IMG/VR virus record: IMGVR_UViG_3300046517_002304
Coordinates: 1 to 64,000 of that record
DNA: 64,000 nt
Reading direction: 5' to 3' (one strand)
Source: a virus
This document shows positions 32,336 through 41,174 of this stretch, in pieces. The stretch's first letter is position 1. Each line of letters starts with the position of its first letter. Both the position numbers and the translations under genes were made by a program. The notes below the pieces were generated by a model. The model worked only from the letters and a program-made list of their open reading frames with translations, made no database searches and had not been told where the DNA came from.

Positions 32336-32992
32336 CTAGCTCCTTATCTTAGAAGACTCGCATCTACTAGAATTTCTAACCACAATCCAGTAACAATGAT
32401 TTTTTCTTAAGTGCTTAACATTATTCCATTTACTAGACTGTAAATTTCCCGCTGACGGGTCGCATTTAATTAACAGGTCACAAGGCGTCATACCAACTTC
32501 TAGGGTAGCATTAACAAAATCCACATGCTGCCATTGGTATCTATGATTATGGACAATATCTGCAATCTTAGCCAAAACAATTCCATTCTTATTTAAAACT
32601 CTTTTCGCTTCTTTTAAAAATGGAATAAACATACCGCTTACATTATCTCCTTCTCTACCTTCGCCGTCAGATGTTATGCCATATGATTTTTCCCAAATTT
32701 TAGAACTGTTCTCAGATGCCGCATTTGTGGGAAGATGTGGAGGGTCAAAAACAATAATATCATATGAGCCATCGGCAAATGGTATAGCGGTAAAATCGGC
32801 CACAACGTCTAAAGACAAATCTGGATTAATATCCATTCTAGTCGGCGCATAGGATGATCCAATCCACATCTTTCCAGAGTTATAGGTAACGTCTAATATT
32901 TTAGGATTTGCTACGGAACTGTGCACTTCTATTAATATCCTAATAGCTTCTACATCACGTCCATTTAGAACAGTCTTATAGCGCTTAGACAT
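32336..32992 (-). CDS. SAM methyltransferase with DPPH motif
   Basis: 218 residues from the ATG at 32992 (an ATG at 33004 would add four). It has KILDVTYNSGKMW as a modified SAM loop, VVADFTAIPFADGSYDIIVFDPPHLP with a DPPH motif, and EAKRVLNKNGIVLAKI. The DPP-aromatic/His motif is typical of amino-methyltransferases acting on DNA, RNA or protein. Sits between two GT9-like genes, so the substrate is open. Confidence 0.6.
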   Translation of the reverse strand: MSKRYKTVLNGRDVEAIRILIEVHSSVANPKILDVTYNSGKMWIGSSYAPTRMDINPDLSLDVVADFTAIPFADGSYDIIVFDPPHLPTNAASENSSKIWEKSYGITSDGEGREGDNVSGMFIPFLKEAKRVLNKNGIVLAKIADIVHNHRYQWQHVDFVNATLEVGMTPCDLLIKCDPSAGNLQSSKWNNVKHLRKNHCYWIVVRNSSRCESSKIRS

Positions 32993-32993
32993 A

Positions 32994-33983
32994 TTACCAA
33001 CCATTATCCTTTATAAAATTTAAAATTTCATTCACGCCATGCCGACCATAGTAGCACGGAAAATATGTCTTGCCTGTAACGGAACCGGGCTTAGTCCAAG
33101 CAAATGCCATATCCTCATGAAAAGCAATATAATGTTCGTAACTTATGCTATCGTCATGATTCTTAGGAGTGCGTTTTTGTCTCCACCACATAGCCGTTTT
33201 TGTTCCCATATAATTAGCACAAACTCCAAGTCCAGACTGGTAACTAATCATAAATCTAGCATTTTTAATTACAGCAAGAGTATGCTCGATAGGCCATTGG
33301 CTAATGAAGTTCTTCCACCATAATTTCATTTTAGTTTTAGGTCTAATATTATTGTTATAATACTCTAAATCCCAATCTGCTCCCACAACAATAATTTTAA
33401 CTCCATACGCCTCATGGAGTCTATCGCCTAAATCTACCCATTCTTGGGCAGTAAAAATTAGCCCTCTATTATGACCAGAATGAGAGCAATTTCCACCCTC
33501 TCCGGCTATAAAGAAAATAACATACTCGCCCATAGTATCTTTAAATTTATTTGTGTACTCTTTTTCAGCATCTAACCAATTAAACTCATTGAATATTTCA
33601 AAATTAGATTCAACGTCTGGCAACCAGTCCGAAAGATTAATTCCTCTTTCCAGCGGTGCATTCGGCATCATTACGAAGTCAATATTTTTTAAAGATGGAT
33701 TTTTACCATCAGGAATATATCTATACAGACCATCTTCTGTAGCGAGAGGCCCTTCAAGTAAAACTGGACCATGCCTATTGACATGTGGCATAACATATGG
33801 TTCTACAGAATTAACAAATTTAAATTTTCTTAAGAACTCAATCGCACGACTTTCTATGTTATTAGCATTCCAGACGCCGACCTTCAAATCAATCCTGTTA
33901 TCGCCGTGCTTCTTAACAAGACCTTGTGCTTTAACTAAGCACCATACAGAATCGCCCACGCCTTGAGGAACAAGTATGTTCAT
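32994..33983 (-). CDS. GT9-like glycosyltransferase, subfamily 1
   Basis: 329 residues. N-terminal MNILVPQGVGDSVW is a clear GT9-type start; later FTAQEWVDLGDRLHE, IVVGADWD and FMISYQSGLGVCANYMG define the nucleotide-sugar side. Related to 31364 and 12293. Weak GGAAAG before the ATG; the ATG overlaps the upstream TAA by 1 bp. Confidence 0.65.
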   Translation of the reverse strand: MNILVPQGVGDSVWCLVKAQGLVKKHGDNRIDLKVGVWNANNIESRAIEFLRKFKFVNSVEPYVMPHVNRHGPVLLEGPLATEDGLYRYIPDGKNPSLKNIDFVMMPNAPLERGINLSDWLPDVESNFEIFNEFNWLDAEKEYTNKFKDTMGEYVIFFIAGEGGNCSHSGHNRGLIFTAQEWVDLGDRLHEAYGVKIIVVGADWDLEYYNNNIRPKTKMKLWWKNFISQWPIEHTLAVIKNARFMISYQSGLGVCANYMGTKTAMWWRQKRTPKNHDDSISYEHYIAFHEDMAFAWTKPGSVTGKTYFPCYYGRHGVNEILNFIKDNGW

Positions 33984-34462
33984 TATTTCTTTCCGATAAT
34001 CTTGTCTGCTTCAGCAACGGCTTGTTGCCAATCAGAAGTACCAGGAGAAAATTTTATGGAAGTGAACAATTTATCCAATTCTTTTCGAATATTTTGGGCG
34101 AGGTTCACGAGGCAATCATGGGCGCGATCAAATGAACGAAGATATGCTTGAATGGCATCTCTTGCGTACTTAGCCTGACGAACCTTCTTAAGACACTCCT
34201 GCACCTTTTCGTCGCCTTTGGCGCTTGCCTCAGCTAGCTTATCACTAGAAGTACCCTTACATTCTATAAACTTTTTATGATATTCTGAATCATATTCATC
34301 CTCAAGAAGCGAAAGAATATAATTAGCCTTTGTTAATTGCTCAGCATAATATGAATACAAAGACGCCTCTTCTTGGAGGCGTTGATTTAACGTAGCTTCG
34401 CTAAACTTAAGGTGTTCAGGATCTAATTCAACTTCTGTTTTGCCTACATGTACTTTTGTCAT
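33983..34462 (-). CDS. Possible UvsY-like recombination mediator
   Basis: 159 residues, entirely helical and charged. The layout (short N-terminus, E-A-x-L...E...LY-x-x-Y helix, a central Lys/Asp-rich helix, a C-terminal helix ending IRKELDKL) resembles UvsY-type mediators, which load UvsX onto gp32-coated DNA. It lies next to the gp41-like helicase gene. Similarity is in pattern, not in diagnostic residues, so this is tentative. Confidence 0.4.
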   Translation of the reverse strand: MTKVHVGKTEVELDPEHLKFSEATLNQRLQEEASLYSYYAEQLTKANYILSLLEDEYDSEYHKKFIECKGTSSDKLAEASAKGDEKVQECLKKVRQAKYARDAIQAYLRSFDRAHDCLVNLAQNIRKELDKLFTSIKFSPGTSDWQQAVAEADKIIGKK

Positions 34463-34477
34463 TTTATCTTCTTCAAA

Positions 34478-35887
34478 TTAGTTAGAGTTTTGTTTAAAAT
34501 TCTTTGGGAGAGAAACATTTTCATTAGTGCTCTGGACAACAGCATTCATTCTATTTGCATATGCTTCGTTAGAAATCTCAACCATATCTAAGCTATCTGT
34601 GCACTTATAGTGAACTAAATATCCACTCCTACCGTCTCTATGTTTGGCTACCCAAATTCTACCGACACCAGCCGACTTTTCTGTAGTTGACTGATTAATT
34701 GACCACAGGGCATCCAGCGGCTTAACAGCATCATACGATCCGGACAAATTACTATCCTGTAAAACAGACCCAGAATTCTGCGCATCCCTAGCGCTTCTAT
34801 TTCCTTGTAGTCCAGTGAAGATAACTATTTTTTCTTCCATGGCCAATGCTCTTAGATCTCGGATAGCAAGATAATAAGACTGATGCATAGGCATAGCTGG
34901 ATCAAAGCTAAGTTCTCCAAGATAGTCTAAACAAATCAAGTCAGGAACAAATTTTTCAATATGTAGCATTGACAGATATGATCTTAACTTTTTAACAGTC
35001 AAAGTACCCGCCGCAAATTGCTTGATGATCAATCTTCGCTCACCTATCGGTCCAACACTACTCGCCGACTCATTAACAGCATCAATTACTATGTCTCTTT
35101 CCTGAGCCAAACTGCCTACGCCTACTCCGCTTAACTGAGAATCCATTCTTAATGCCGTTTTTTCCGCGCTAAGCTCTAGAGTAATATAAAGTACTTTCTT
35201 CCCCTGTGCGCAGTTTGCTATCGCCTGCTTAGAGAGTATTAATGACTTGCCGACGCCAGATGACCCCATTACTGCGGCGCATTCTCCACGACATATTCCG
35301 CCAGCACGCAATCCCTTGTCTATCGTAGGAAATCCGCTAGTAAATGTTTCATTATTATCCTGCATCTTCATCATATTTTCATAACGCTGCTGAACTGTAT
35401 TAAAGTAATCAATACCATCATCATCGTTCTTTTCAACAGTCAAGGCGTCGTTGAAAATCTTGTAAATCTTCTCCCATTTGCCGTCAACTTTTTTCCCCAA
35501 TATATCTGTAGCGTGAACAATCGCTTGTCGCATAGTCTGAATTTTAGTGAACTCTGCTACTTTATCAGTAAGGTATTCTCTGGTTTCAATACCAGCCTCA
35601 TAACAGCTCATTACTGTTCTTAATTCATAAATATAAGCGTCCCTTTTTATATCATCATTCTGAATCTTTTCTTTAATCTCTTGCTCAATATATTCCTTCT
35701 TAGGAACCTGACGATATTTGTCAAAAAACTGCAAGATAATATCACAAATTACTTCATGAGATTTATCTTCAAAGTAAAACGGCTTCACCAAGCTAGAGCT
35801 TTGCTTAAGAAAATAAGGATCTTTCAACATTGCCCCTAGCAACATTTGCTGCATATAAACATCAAACTCGTACTTTTCTTCTATCAT
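34478..35887 (-). CDS. 41: Replicative DnaB-family helicase (gp41-like)
   Basis: 469 residues (T4 gp41 475). An N-terminal helical DnaB-type domain (1-150) precedes a RecA-like core with Walker A MGSSGVGKS (207-215), a YITLELSAEKTALRMD block, Walker B LICLDYLGEL, and a GLQGNRSARDA region near the arginine-finger strand. It should unwind the fork ahead of the polymerase as a hexamer. The lead-in ATG has no clear SD and follows the previous small gene by 3 bp. Confidence 0.9.
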   Translation of the reverse strand: MIEEKYEFDVYMQQMLLGAMLKDPYFLKQSSSLVKPFYFEDKSHEVICDIILQFFDKYRQVPKKEYIEQEIKEKIQNDDIKRDAYIYELRTVMSCYEAGIETREYLTDKVAEFTKIQTMRQAIVHATDILGKKVDGKWEKIYKIFNDALTVEKNDDDGIDYFNTVQQRYENMMKMQDNNETFTSGFPTIDKGLRAGGICRGECAAVMGSSGVGKSLILSKQAIANCAQGKKVLYITLELSAEKTALRMDSQLSGVGVGSLAQERDIVIDAVNESASSVGPIGERRLIIKQFAAGTLTVKKLRSYLSMLHIEKFVPDLICLDYLGELSFDPAMPMHQSYYLAIRDLRALAMEEKIVIFTGLQGNRSARDAQNSGSVLQDSNLSGSYDAVKPLDALWSINQSTTEKSAGVGRIWVAKHRDGRSGYLVHYKCTDSLDMVEISNEAYANRMNAVVQSTNENVSLPKNFKQNSN

Positions 35888-35890
35888 AAT

Positions 35891-36091
35891 TTATTTCTTA
35901 AAACAACCAGCTATTCTTTCGGCACACTTAGGGCAAATAACAAACATATTATCTAACCAATATCCACTTAACGGCTTATTTCTAGATAAATGATTTAGAA
36001 AAACCGTAGCCGTCTTATCTTTACTGTTTCCGCATACTGCACAACTCAGCATAGAGTTTTTGCTCAGGCTTATCCAATTTTCTTCTTTCAT
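35891..36091 (-). CDS. Small zinc-finger-like protein
   Basis: 66 residues with two CxxC pairs (CAVCG and CPKCA) about 35 residues apart, likely one zinc site. No family recognised. Part of the helicase transcript. Confidence 0.55.
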   Translation of the reverse strand: MKEENWISLSKNSMLSCAVCGNSKDKTATVFLNHLSRNKPLSGYWLDNMFVICPKCAERIAGCFKK

Positions 36092-36092
36092 A

Positions 36093-36275
36093 TTAATTTA
36101 AGAGCACTATGCCTTTTTTAGAATCATCAATTAACTTAATGCCGGTAGAAAACTTAGAAACCCCATGCATTTCTTCAACACTCCTCAGCTTAACTATATC
36201 AAAATTAGACAACAGTAGTACTTCGGCTGTTTCATCACACATCATTAACTTTTCTACCAATTCTTTAACAGTCAT
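36093..36275 (-). CDS. Small hypothetical protein
   Basis: 60 residues. The start MTVKELVEKLMMCDETAEVLL resembles a common small phage protein type (ELIxxLxxxPxDAEVxx) of unknown function. AGGAG before the ATG. Confidence 0.55.
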   Translation of the reverse strand: MTVKELVEKLMMCDETAEVLLLSNFDIVKLRSVEEMHGVSKFSTGIKLIDDSKKGIVLLN

Positions 36276-36284
36276 GTTGAACTC

Positions 36285-36650
36285 CTAAAACGTAGGTTTC
36301 TTAGACAAATCAATAATTACATCATTCTGACAAGGCGCAGGATTGACCCATGCTTTGCTACTCCCAATCATCGTAGTAGATTCACTCTCCGTCTCAATAA
36401 TACATGGAGTCTTTACAACATGTGGTGAATGATAGTGATATATCATATCGTCGCCAATTTCGCCTATGCCACAAGTAATATTATGCGTCTTGGTCTTTCT
36501 ATTACGCTTTGGCTTATATTCCTGTTCCGCCTTAGCCCAATTCTCTAATTCGTTGCCATCTACACAACCAGAATTAATCCAGTTATAATATGCAGCTTCT
36601 CTAATCGCCTTCTCTTTTTCTTCTAATTTCTTGCCATACTTGGTTTTCAT
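36285..36650 (-). CDS. Hypothetical protein, 121 aa
   Basis: Lys/Glu-rich N-terminal helix, then a Pro/Thr/His-rich part. Not recognised. Confidence 0.5.
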   Translation of the reverse strand: MKTKYGKKLEEKEKAIREAAYYNWINSGCVDGNELENWAKAEQEYKPKRNRKTKTHNITCGIGEIGDDMIYHYHSPHVVKTPCIIETESESTTMIGSSKAWVNPAPCQNDVIIDLSKKPTF

Positions 36651-36662
36651 AATTCTTTCTTT

Positions 36663-36914
36663 CTACGAAAAATCTGTTTCTAAATCATTATGACAGAAGG
36701 TCGTCGGCTTACTGTCTAACTTAATCTGCTCTTTCTTTTTTGAATAGGCATCTTTAAGCAACTTTTGATACCTATCAAGCTTCATGCTCATGTCTTCAAT
36801 AAAATTTGCATCTTCATCACTGAATTCACACAGCGCTCCATTGTTTGCTCTTTCGGGCGAAACTACATAGTAAAACTGATTACGATCATAATAATCAATA
36901 ATTATTTTTTGCAT
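36663..36914 (-). CDS. Small hypothetical protein
   Basis: 83 residues: a beta start, an acidic patch and a Lys-rich helix. Not recognised. Its ATG lies inside the first copy of the 25-bp direct repeat and shares a base with the upstream TGA (TGATATAATG region). Confidence 0.5.
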   Translation of the reverse strand: MQKIIIDYYDRNQFYYVVSPERANNGALCEFSDEDANFIEDMSMKLDRYQKLLKDAYSKKKEQIKLDSKPTTFCHNDLETDFS

Positions 36915-36932
36915 TATATCACGAAATCCTTA
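36908..36932 (-). repeat. 25-bp direct repeat, copy 1
   Basis: Identical over 25 bp to 37354-37378. On the minus strand each copy holds the last codons KDFVI, a stop, and ATGCAAA-type starts of the following gene. Confidence 0.9.
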
Positions 36933-37360
36933 ACTAATTTAATAAAATCTCTATTAGCCAACTTTGCTCTGGGGGCAGTAAGTATTCCGCTGCACTCATT
37001 AACTTGCGTAATCCCGCTGCAATTAAAGTATATGGAGCCAGTACAACAATCTGCATTCCATGGATCAGAATGAACAACTTCACCGTGCCATACAACATTA
37101 TTAAACTTATTAGAAATTACATTAGCCCATTTGATTCCATCGTCACTAAACCATATGTCTATTATGAATTCTGAAGGAGCACTATACTCAGTGGGAATAG
37201 CTCTCAAATCTTCAGAATAGCAGCCTGATACCCATCGGCTAAATGGGAGGCAGTTCCAGAAACCAGAACTAATGTAAAACTTATTATAGCTATCTTCTAA
37301 TTTAGCTGGTGGATTCCATAAAACCAAATCAGAATCTCTTACTACAAACCTGGTTTGCAT
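36914..37360 (-). CDS. Hypothetical protein in repeat-flanked cassette
   Basis: 148 residues, rich in Trp, Cys and Ser, beta-rich; no signal peptide. Not recognised. The gene is exactly framed by 25-bp direct repeats that contain its start and stop junctions, so recombination between them would remove it and leave both neighbouring genes intact. Confidence 0.55.
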   Translation of the reverse strand: MQTRFVVRDSDLVLWNPPAKLEDSYNKFYISSGFWNCLPFSRWVSGCYSEDLRAIPTEYSAPSEFIIDIWFSDDGIKWANVISNKFNNVVWHGEVVHSDPWNADCCTGSIYFNCSGITQVNECSGILTAPRAKLANRDFIKLVKDFVI

Positions 37361-37378
37361 TATATCACGAAATCCTTA
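37354..37378 (-). repeat. 25-bp direct repeat, copy 2
   Basis: Second perfect copy, 446 bp from the first. It carries the KDFVI end of the sigma-like gene and the ATG of the cassette gene. Confidence 0.9.
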
Positions 37379-37902
37379 TCGCTAAGAGAAACTAATCCAA
37401 TCCTAATTCCACTATCCTTGGTCACTTTTTTACCAATATGCTTAGTGGCATTCCAAATAATTGACTTAATATAAATTTCAAATTTCCTGTTAACCAATAG
37501 TTTAGCGCTTACATCTGGAAAAAGCTCTTTGGGAACATATCTATTAAGAATTAAATCAAGCATATTCTCTTGATGATCCCCAAAGGTACGCTTGTTCGCA
37601 CCATGGTGTCTACGATTTTCCCAAAGCCGCTCTAGTTCGCAAACTATACAAAAAATAAACTTATCCTTACAATATGCCTTAGCAATTTCTAATGAATCCT
37701 CAATATATGTCTGCCGCTTAAAATAAACAGCAGCCTTAGTTAAGGCCATTTTTGTTTCTTGAATTACGTCTTCAATTTCTAAGAAACTTCCGCTGTTGTA
37801 ATTGCGTCTTAATAGCTTCCAAGAAGCATCATAACAAAGACGACCATACTTCTTATCTAATAACGCATACTCATCATTAGTTATCGCAAACTTATTCTTC
37901 AT
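37360..37902 (-). CDS. Possible sigma factor, gp55-like
   Basis: 180 residues (T4 gp55 is 185). EIEDVIQETKMALTKAAVYF resembles sigma70 region 2.1/2.2, and FIFCIVCELERLWENRRHHG the region 2.3/2.4 helix; no region 4 is present, as in gp55. This would be the protein that directs host RNA polymerase to TATAAATA-type late promoters, which fits the many such boxes here. Similarity is by pattern only. A GATATATC box lies 4 nt before the ATG. Confidence 0.45.
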   Translation of the reverse strand: MKNKFAITNDEYALLDKKYGRLCYDASWKLLRRNYNSGSFLEIEDVIQETKMALTKAAVYFKRQTYIEDSLEIAKAYCKDKFIFCIVCELERLWENRRHHGANKRTFGDHQENMLDLILNRYVPKELFPDVSAKLLVNRKFEIYIKSIIWNATKHIGKKVTKDSGIRIGLVSLSDKDFVI

Positions 37903-37924
37903 GCTAGATATATCGGTAATAACT

Positions 37925-39145
37925 TTATACTCCTTTAGTTTCGGCTACATTTAGTTTCAACCCAGGGTAAAAATCATCATCTTTCTCCAATACATGAATT
38001 ATACTATTCAAAGTATCTGTATCTCCAGCGTCAAGCTGTACGACATAACCGTCATGAATATTAAACATGATATTTTTGTGTTTGTGGAAAAGTTGAATTA
38101 GTTTATGCTGGCAAACTGTTGCAGCGGCTGACTGTATCAGGAAATTCCCAACCTGATATTTATGATCAACCTTCTTAATTCTACCAAAATAATTCTGCGC
38201 TACCGTGTCGCTATTAACGCTATCCAACCACTTAAAAACATCGGGAATTCTATTTTTTATTAAAGACAAAATCTTAACAACATGCTCCCTGCCTATACCA
38301 GAATTTTCTGATAACGTGTCTGGACCACCACCATAAATAAATGGTAAAAATAATAACTTCATCTTCTTGCGAGATGCAGATGAGCATTCTTGCCTAAACA
38401 AATCTTTGTATAAGTTACAATAAAAATCAGAGCCGTTAATAAGTTTAAGCAACTCTTTGTCTTGTGACAACCACTGTAGAACAGAAACTTCCATATGCTT
38501 GTAATCAACTGTCCAAATTTCCTTATTATATCCACTTGGTTTTATCTTCTCTTTAATTTCCGGCGACAAAGTATGAGGGACAATATATCTTTCATTTACC
38601 TTGCTACACGACATCCTGCCTTGTGACTGCCCTTCAATCTCATAATTAGTATACCGGACATTTTTGCCGACGATTATTTTCATATTCTCTAATGACGGAA
38701 TGACTTCGGTAATCAAAGGAAGATGAACATTTTTATAGACCGATTTCCATGTATCCGGCAACTCTTTAAAAATACCAACGGCATCTAAAAACGTCTCGGG
38801 GCAAGAAACGGGTAAGCCGCAAAAAGCGGCAATTACCTTTAAATCTATAATCTTTCCATCAAATTTAGAAAAACCGTTATCTCCAAATCTATGTTTTATA
38901 TGCGAAACAAATCTCTTAAAATCATATACTAAAATCGTTTTCTGATGAAAGAGTTCTTGCAAAACTGTTAAATTACTTCTAAAACTACCGTCTATTTCAA
39001 AATTAAAACAGTAGTTTTGATTACTCAATTCTAGTTTTCCAGAAAATGTATCTGTGAAATCAACGATTTCTGGAATCGTCCTAAAGAAAAGAACGCCGCT
39101 ATCCTTAAAATGACTAATATGACTCACAAAATCAAATAAAAGCAT
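37925..39145 (-). CDS. Family-A DNA polymerase
   Basis: 406 residues, short for the family. Palm motifs are intact: GRMSCSKVN (176-184), motif A DYKHME (D214, steric-gate E219), motif B with R259, K260 and YGG (271-273), and motif C IHDG (H364, D365). The N-terminal 150 residues contain a YDFKRFVSHI and IDLKVIAAFCGL layout recalling a worn-down 3'-5' exonuclease, without its acidic metal residues visible. It is likely the main replicative polymerase, replacing the family-B gp43 of T4. No SD before the ATG. Confidence 0.85.
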   Translation of the reverse strand: MLLFDFVSHISHFKDSGVLFFRTIPEIVDFTDTFSGKLELSNQNYCFNFEIDGSFRSNLTVLQELFHQKTILVYDFKRFVSHIKHRFGDNGFSKFDGKIIDLKVIAAFCGLPVSCPETFLDAVGIFKELPDTWKSVYKNVHLPLITEVIPSLENMKIIVGKNVRYTNYEIEGQSQGRMSCSKVNERYIVPHTLSPEIKEKIKPSGYNKEIWTVDYKHMEVSVLQWLSQDKELLKLINGSDFYCNLYKDLFRQECSSASRKKMKLLFLPFIYGGGPDTLSENSGIGREHVVKILSLIKNRIPDVFKWLDSVNSDTVAQNYFGRIKKVDHKYQVGNFLIQSAAATVCQHKLIQLFHKHKNIMFNIHDGYVVQLDAGDTDTLNSIIHVLEKDDDFYPGLKLNVAETKGV

Positions 39146-39154
39146 GTGTACCAG

Positions 39155-40366
39155 TTATCGTGAAATTTCCACTGCGACGTTAAGATTCAACTTAAAAAAC
39201 TCATCTTGTATGACGGATGCTATGTATTCTGCGTGTTTGTCTTGTGCTAAGATACAATCATGAACTGTCAATATCTGCACATCTGGATTTTCACTCATTA
39301 TCCTTTTGCAAATCTTATGAATGAATATATCCGACTCAATCTTCTGCAATTCTCTGGCTAAGTTTTTATAATCATCTTTCTTGTAGAACTGGATAGCATC
39401 TGAAATCGTTGGGAAATACTTAGCAAATTTTTTTGCAGTCTTTCTACCAAAGAAAACATTTTTAAATAACCGATTTTTTATATTTTTTTTATCACTTTCA
39501 TTTATTTTATATAATTCAGAACAATGATTGTAGAATACACCCATCTCAGTTAGTTTTCTATATTCTAAAACATCCTGATTATTTTTAATATAATTTTTAT
39601 TAATCAATTTATCAACAAGCAGATTCAATAAAAGAGGCTGACAATTCTTTATATCAATTTGGGTTAACTTTTCGCCATTAATCATTAATTGCTTACGATG
39701 AGATCTTTTAAGAGTTGTAATATTGGTGTGCGTTCTGCCATAAGTATCAACATGCAGATATACTTTTTTATTTTTAATCCAATCCACCACCTTGGCATGA
39801 TGTATATTTAACTCGCCAAAATGACTATCATCAATGCTAGTTTGCTTTAAACACGCATATAAATATTCATAAATATTGCCTTTAGCAGTTAATTTATGAC
39901 GATTTCGCTTCTTTAGCTTCTTAATAAGCACCGCATCATCTACGGAAACAGTTCTATATCCATGTTCGTAAAGTGGAGCAATACGATAATTTTGAGAAAA
40001 TCTCCCAACACTATAGGTTTTATTAACTAAAATAACATCGCAATCTATCAATAATTTTTTGTATTCCAAGTACCTTCTAGTAAACATGTTTTCAAGATAC
40101 TTCCAATGCAGCTTGGCCCAAAGATCATGGTCTCTACCATGCGTCATACCCCGCACACACACCATTTCAACAAACCAATACATGCGCTGCAAATGCTTCT
40201 TAGACTTCAAATGTTTATACTTTTCCGGTATGATATTTTCTAAAATTAAATTTTTAGGAACAAATATTCTGTATTTCATACAGTGTACATCGTGCCAAAT
40301 GCATTTTTCCATTAGTGGTATTCGAAAAAAAACACAGGGATGTGTGGCTAATGATTGATAGGACAC
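39155..40366 (-). CDS. Second, divergent family-A-like polymerase
   Basis: 403 residues from a GTG at 40366 (an ATG at 40312 would remove 18). The C-terminal half holds family-A palm motifs: YGRTHTNITTL and R-K-Q-L before motif A QIDIKNCQPLLL (D238), motif B NRLFKNVFFG (297-307) and motif C TVHDCI (H369, D370). The position of the steric-gate Glu is Gln (243). The N-terminal half is Lys/Arg/Tyr-rich and unrelated to exonucleases. It could be a primase-polymerase, a terminal or lesion-bypass enzyme, or an RNA polymerase-like protein. Encoded directly upstream of the first polymerase, same strand. Confidence 0.7.
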   Translation of the reverse strand: MSYQSLATHPCVFFRIPLMEKCIWHDVHCMKYRIFVPKNLILENIIPEKYKHLKSKKHLQRMYWFVEMVCVRGMTHGRDHDLWAKLHWKYLENMFTRRYLEYKKLLIDCDVILVNKTYSVGRFSQNYRIAPLYEHGYRTVSVDDAVLIKKLKKRNRHKLTAKGNIYEYLYACLKQTSIDDSHFGELNIHHAKVVDWIKNKKVYLHVDTYGRTHTNITTLKRSHRKQLMINGEKLTQIDIKNCQPLLLNLLVDKLINKNYIKNNQDVLEYRKLTEMGVFYNHCSELYKINESDKKNIKNRLFKNVFFGRKTAKKFAKYFPTISDAIQFYKKDDYKNLARELQKIESDIFIHKICKRIMSENPDVQILTVHDCILAQDKHAEYIASVIQDEFFKLNLNVAVEISR

Positions 40367-40378
40367 AATTTAGATCTT

Positions 40379-40480
40379 TTTAGTACTTTAAGTACCTAGG
40401 ATTTTATTGTACTTTTCTAATATTATTAGTACTTCTGATTTATTAATACAAACATTAATGATTAATCATTGAGAGTACGA
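40379..40480. promoter_or_regulatory. GTAC-repeat and palindrome region between divergent genes
   Basis: This 120-bp gap before the polymerase genes is over 75% AT. It holds five GTAC sites, including the inverted pair GTACTT-T-AAGTAC (40383-40395) and repeats of TTGTACTT / TTAGTACTT, and a perfect 14-bp palindrome AATGATTAATCATT (40457-40470). Such clustering suggests operators or an origin-like element. No convincing sigma70 promoter was found in it. Confidence 0.5.
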
Positions 40481-40487
40481 TAAACAT

Positions 40488-41174
40488 ATGATGTTAATAG
40501 AAGAATTGATCTTTAATTATAAGATAACTGATGATAAAGAGAAACTATCAGTATTCATATCTCATCTCTTCTACTCATACGTACAGAAACTCTTTCCTAA
40601 TAATAACATGGTTAGGTTCTCTTGGAAGAAAGACCCTAGAGAAAACATTCTCTTTAAATACTGCTATAAACTTGTAAATGAAACAAGCGGTAAACTTAAC
40701 GCTACCGACTATGAAATATACCTAAGAGCACAAATAGCTGTAATTAAGAACGTTCATGATGTTCTCGCTAAAGATATCATGATTTCCGAACGTTGCTTAG
40801 TAGGAGAAAAGGCGTGGAAAAGATATGTATTTTACAAACATCAGTATGATTTAAAATTACAGCTTAAGTCTGCGAAAGAAGTTGGGGTAAGCTTGCATGA
40901 TTACAGTTTCGTTATTAATGAATTAAAACGATCTAAAAAAGTGCTGACCGCTAAATTAGGTGATTTAAATAAAGAATCTATAGAAAAAGCAGTAAATGGC
41001 AGAGCTATTTTTAGATGGCATGCCGTTGGTTTAATTTCAGGTTACTATCTTGCCTTATCGGAAATTGCTAAGAAAAGCCAATTTTATCCTGACTTGTCAT
41101 TGTATAGAGACGGCCTGACGCCTGAAGTTAAAGAGTTTTTTAAACAAGAATTTGGCTATGAGATTATAAATTAA
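40488..41174 (+). CDS. Hypothetical protein, 228 aa
   Basis: Helical, basic (many Lys), no recognised family. Divergent from the polymerases. No SD; the start could be the second ATG (40491), which lies 4 nt after GATAAACA. Its stop overlaps the convergent gene by 4 bp (TTAA). Context hints at a replication or regulatory role only. Confidence 0.55.
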   Translation: MMLIEELIFNYKITDDKEKLSVFISHLFYSYVQKLFPNNNMVRFSWKKDPRENILFKYCYKLVNETSGKLNATDYEIYLRAQIAVIKNVHDVLAKDIMISERCLVGEKAWKRYVFYKHQYDLKLQLKSAKEVGVSLHDYSFVINELKRSKKVLTAKLGDLNKESIEKAVNGRAIFRWHAVGLISGYYLALSEIAKKSQFYPDLSLYRDGLTPEVKEFFKQEFGYEIIN

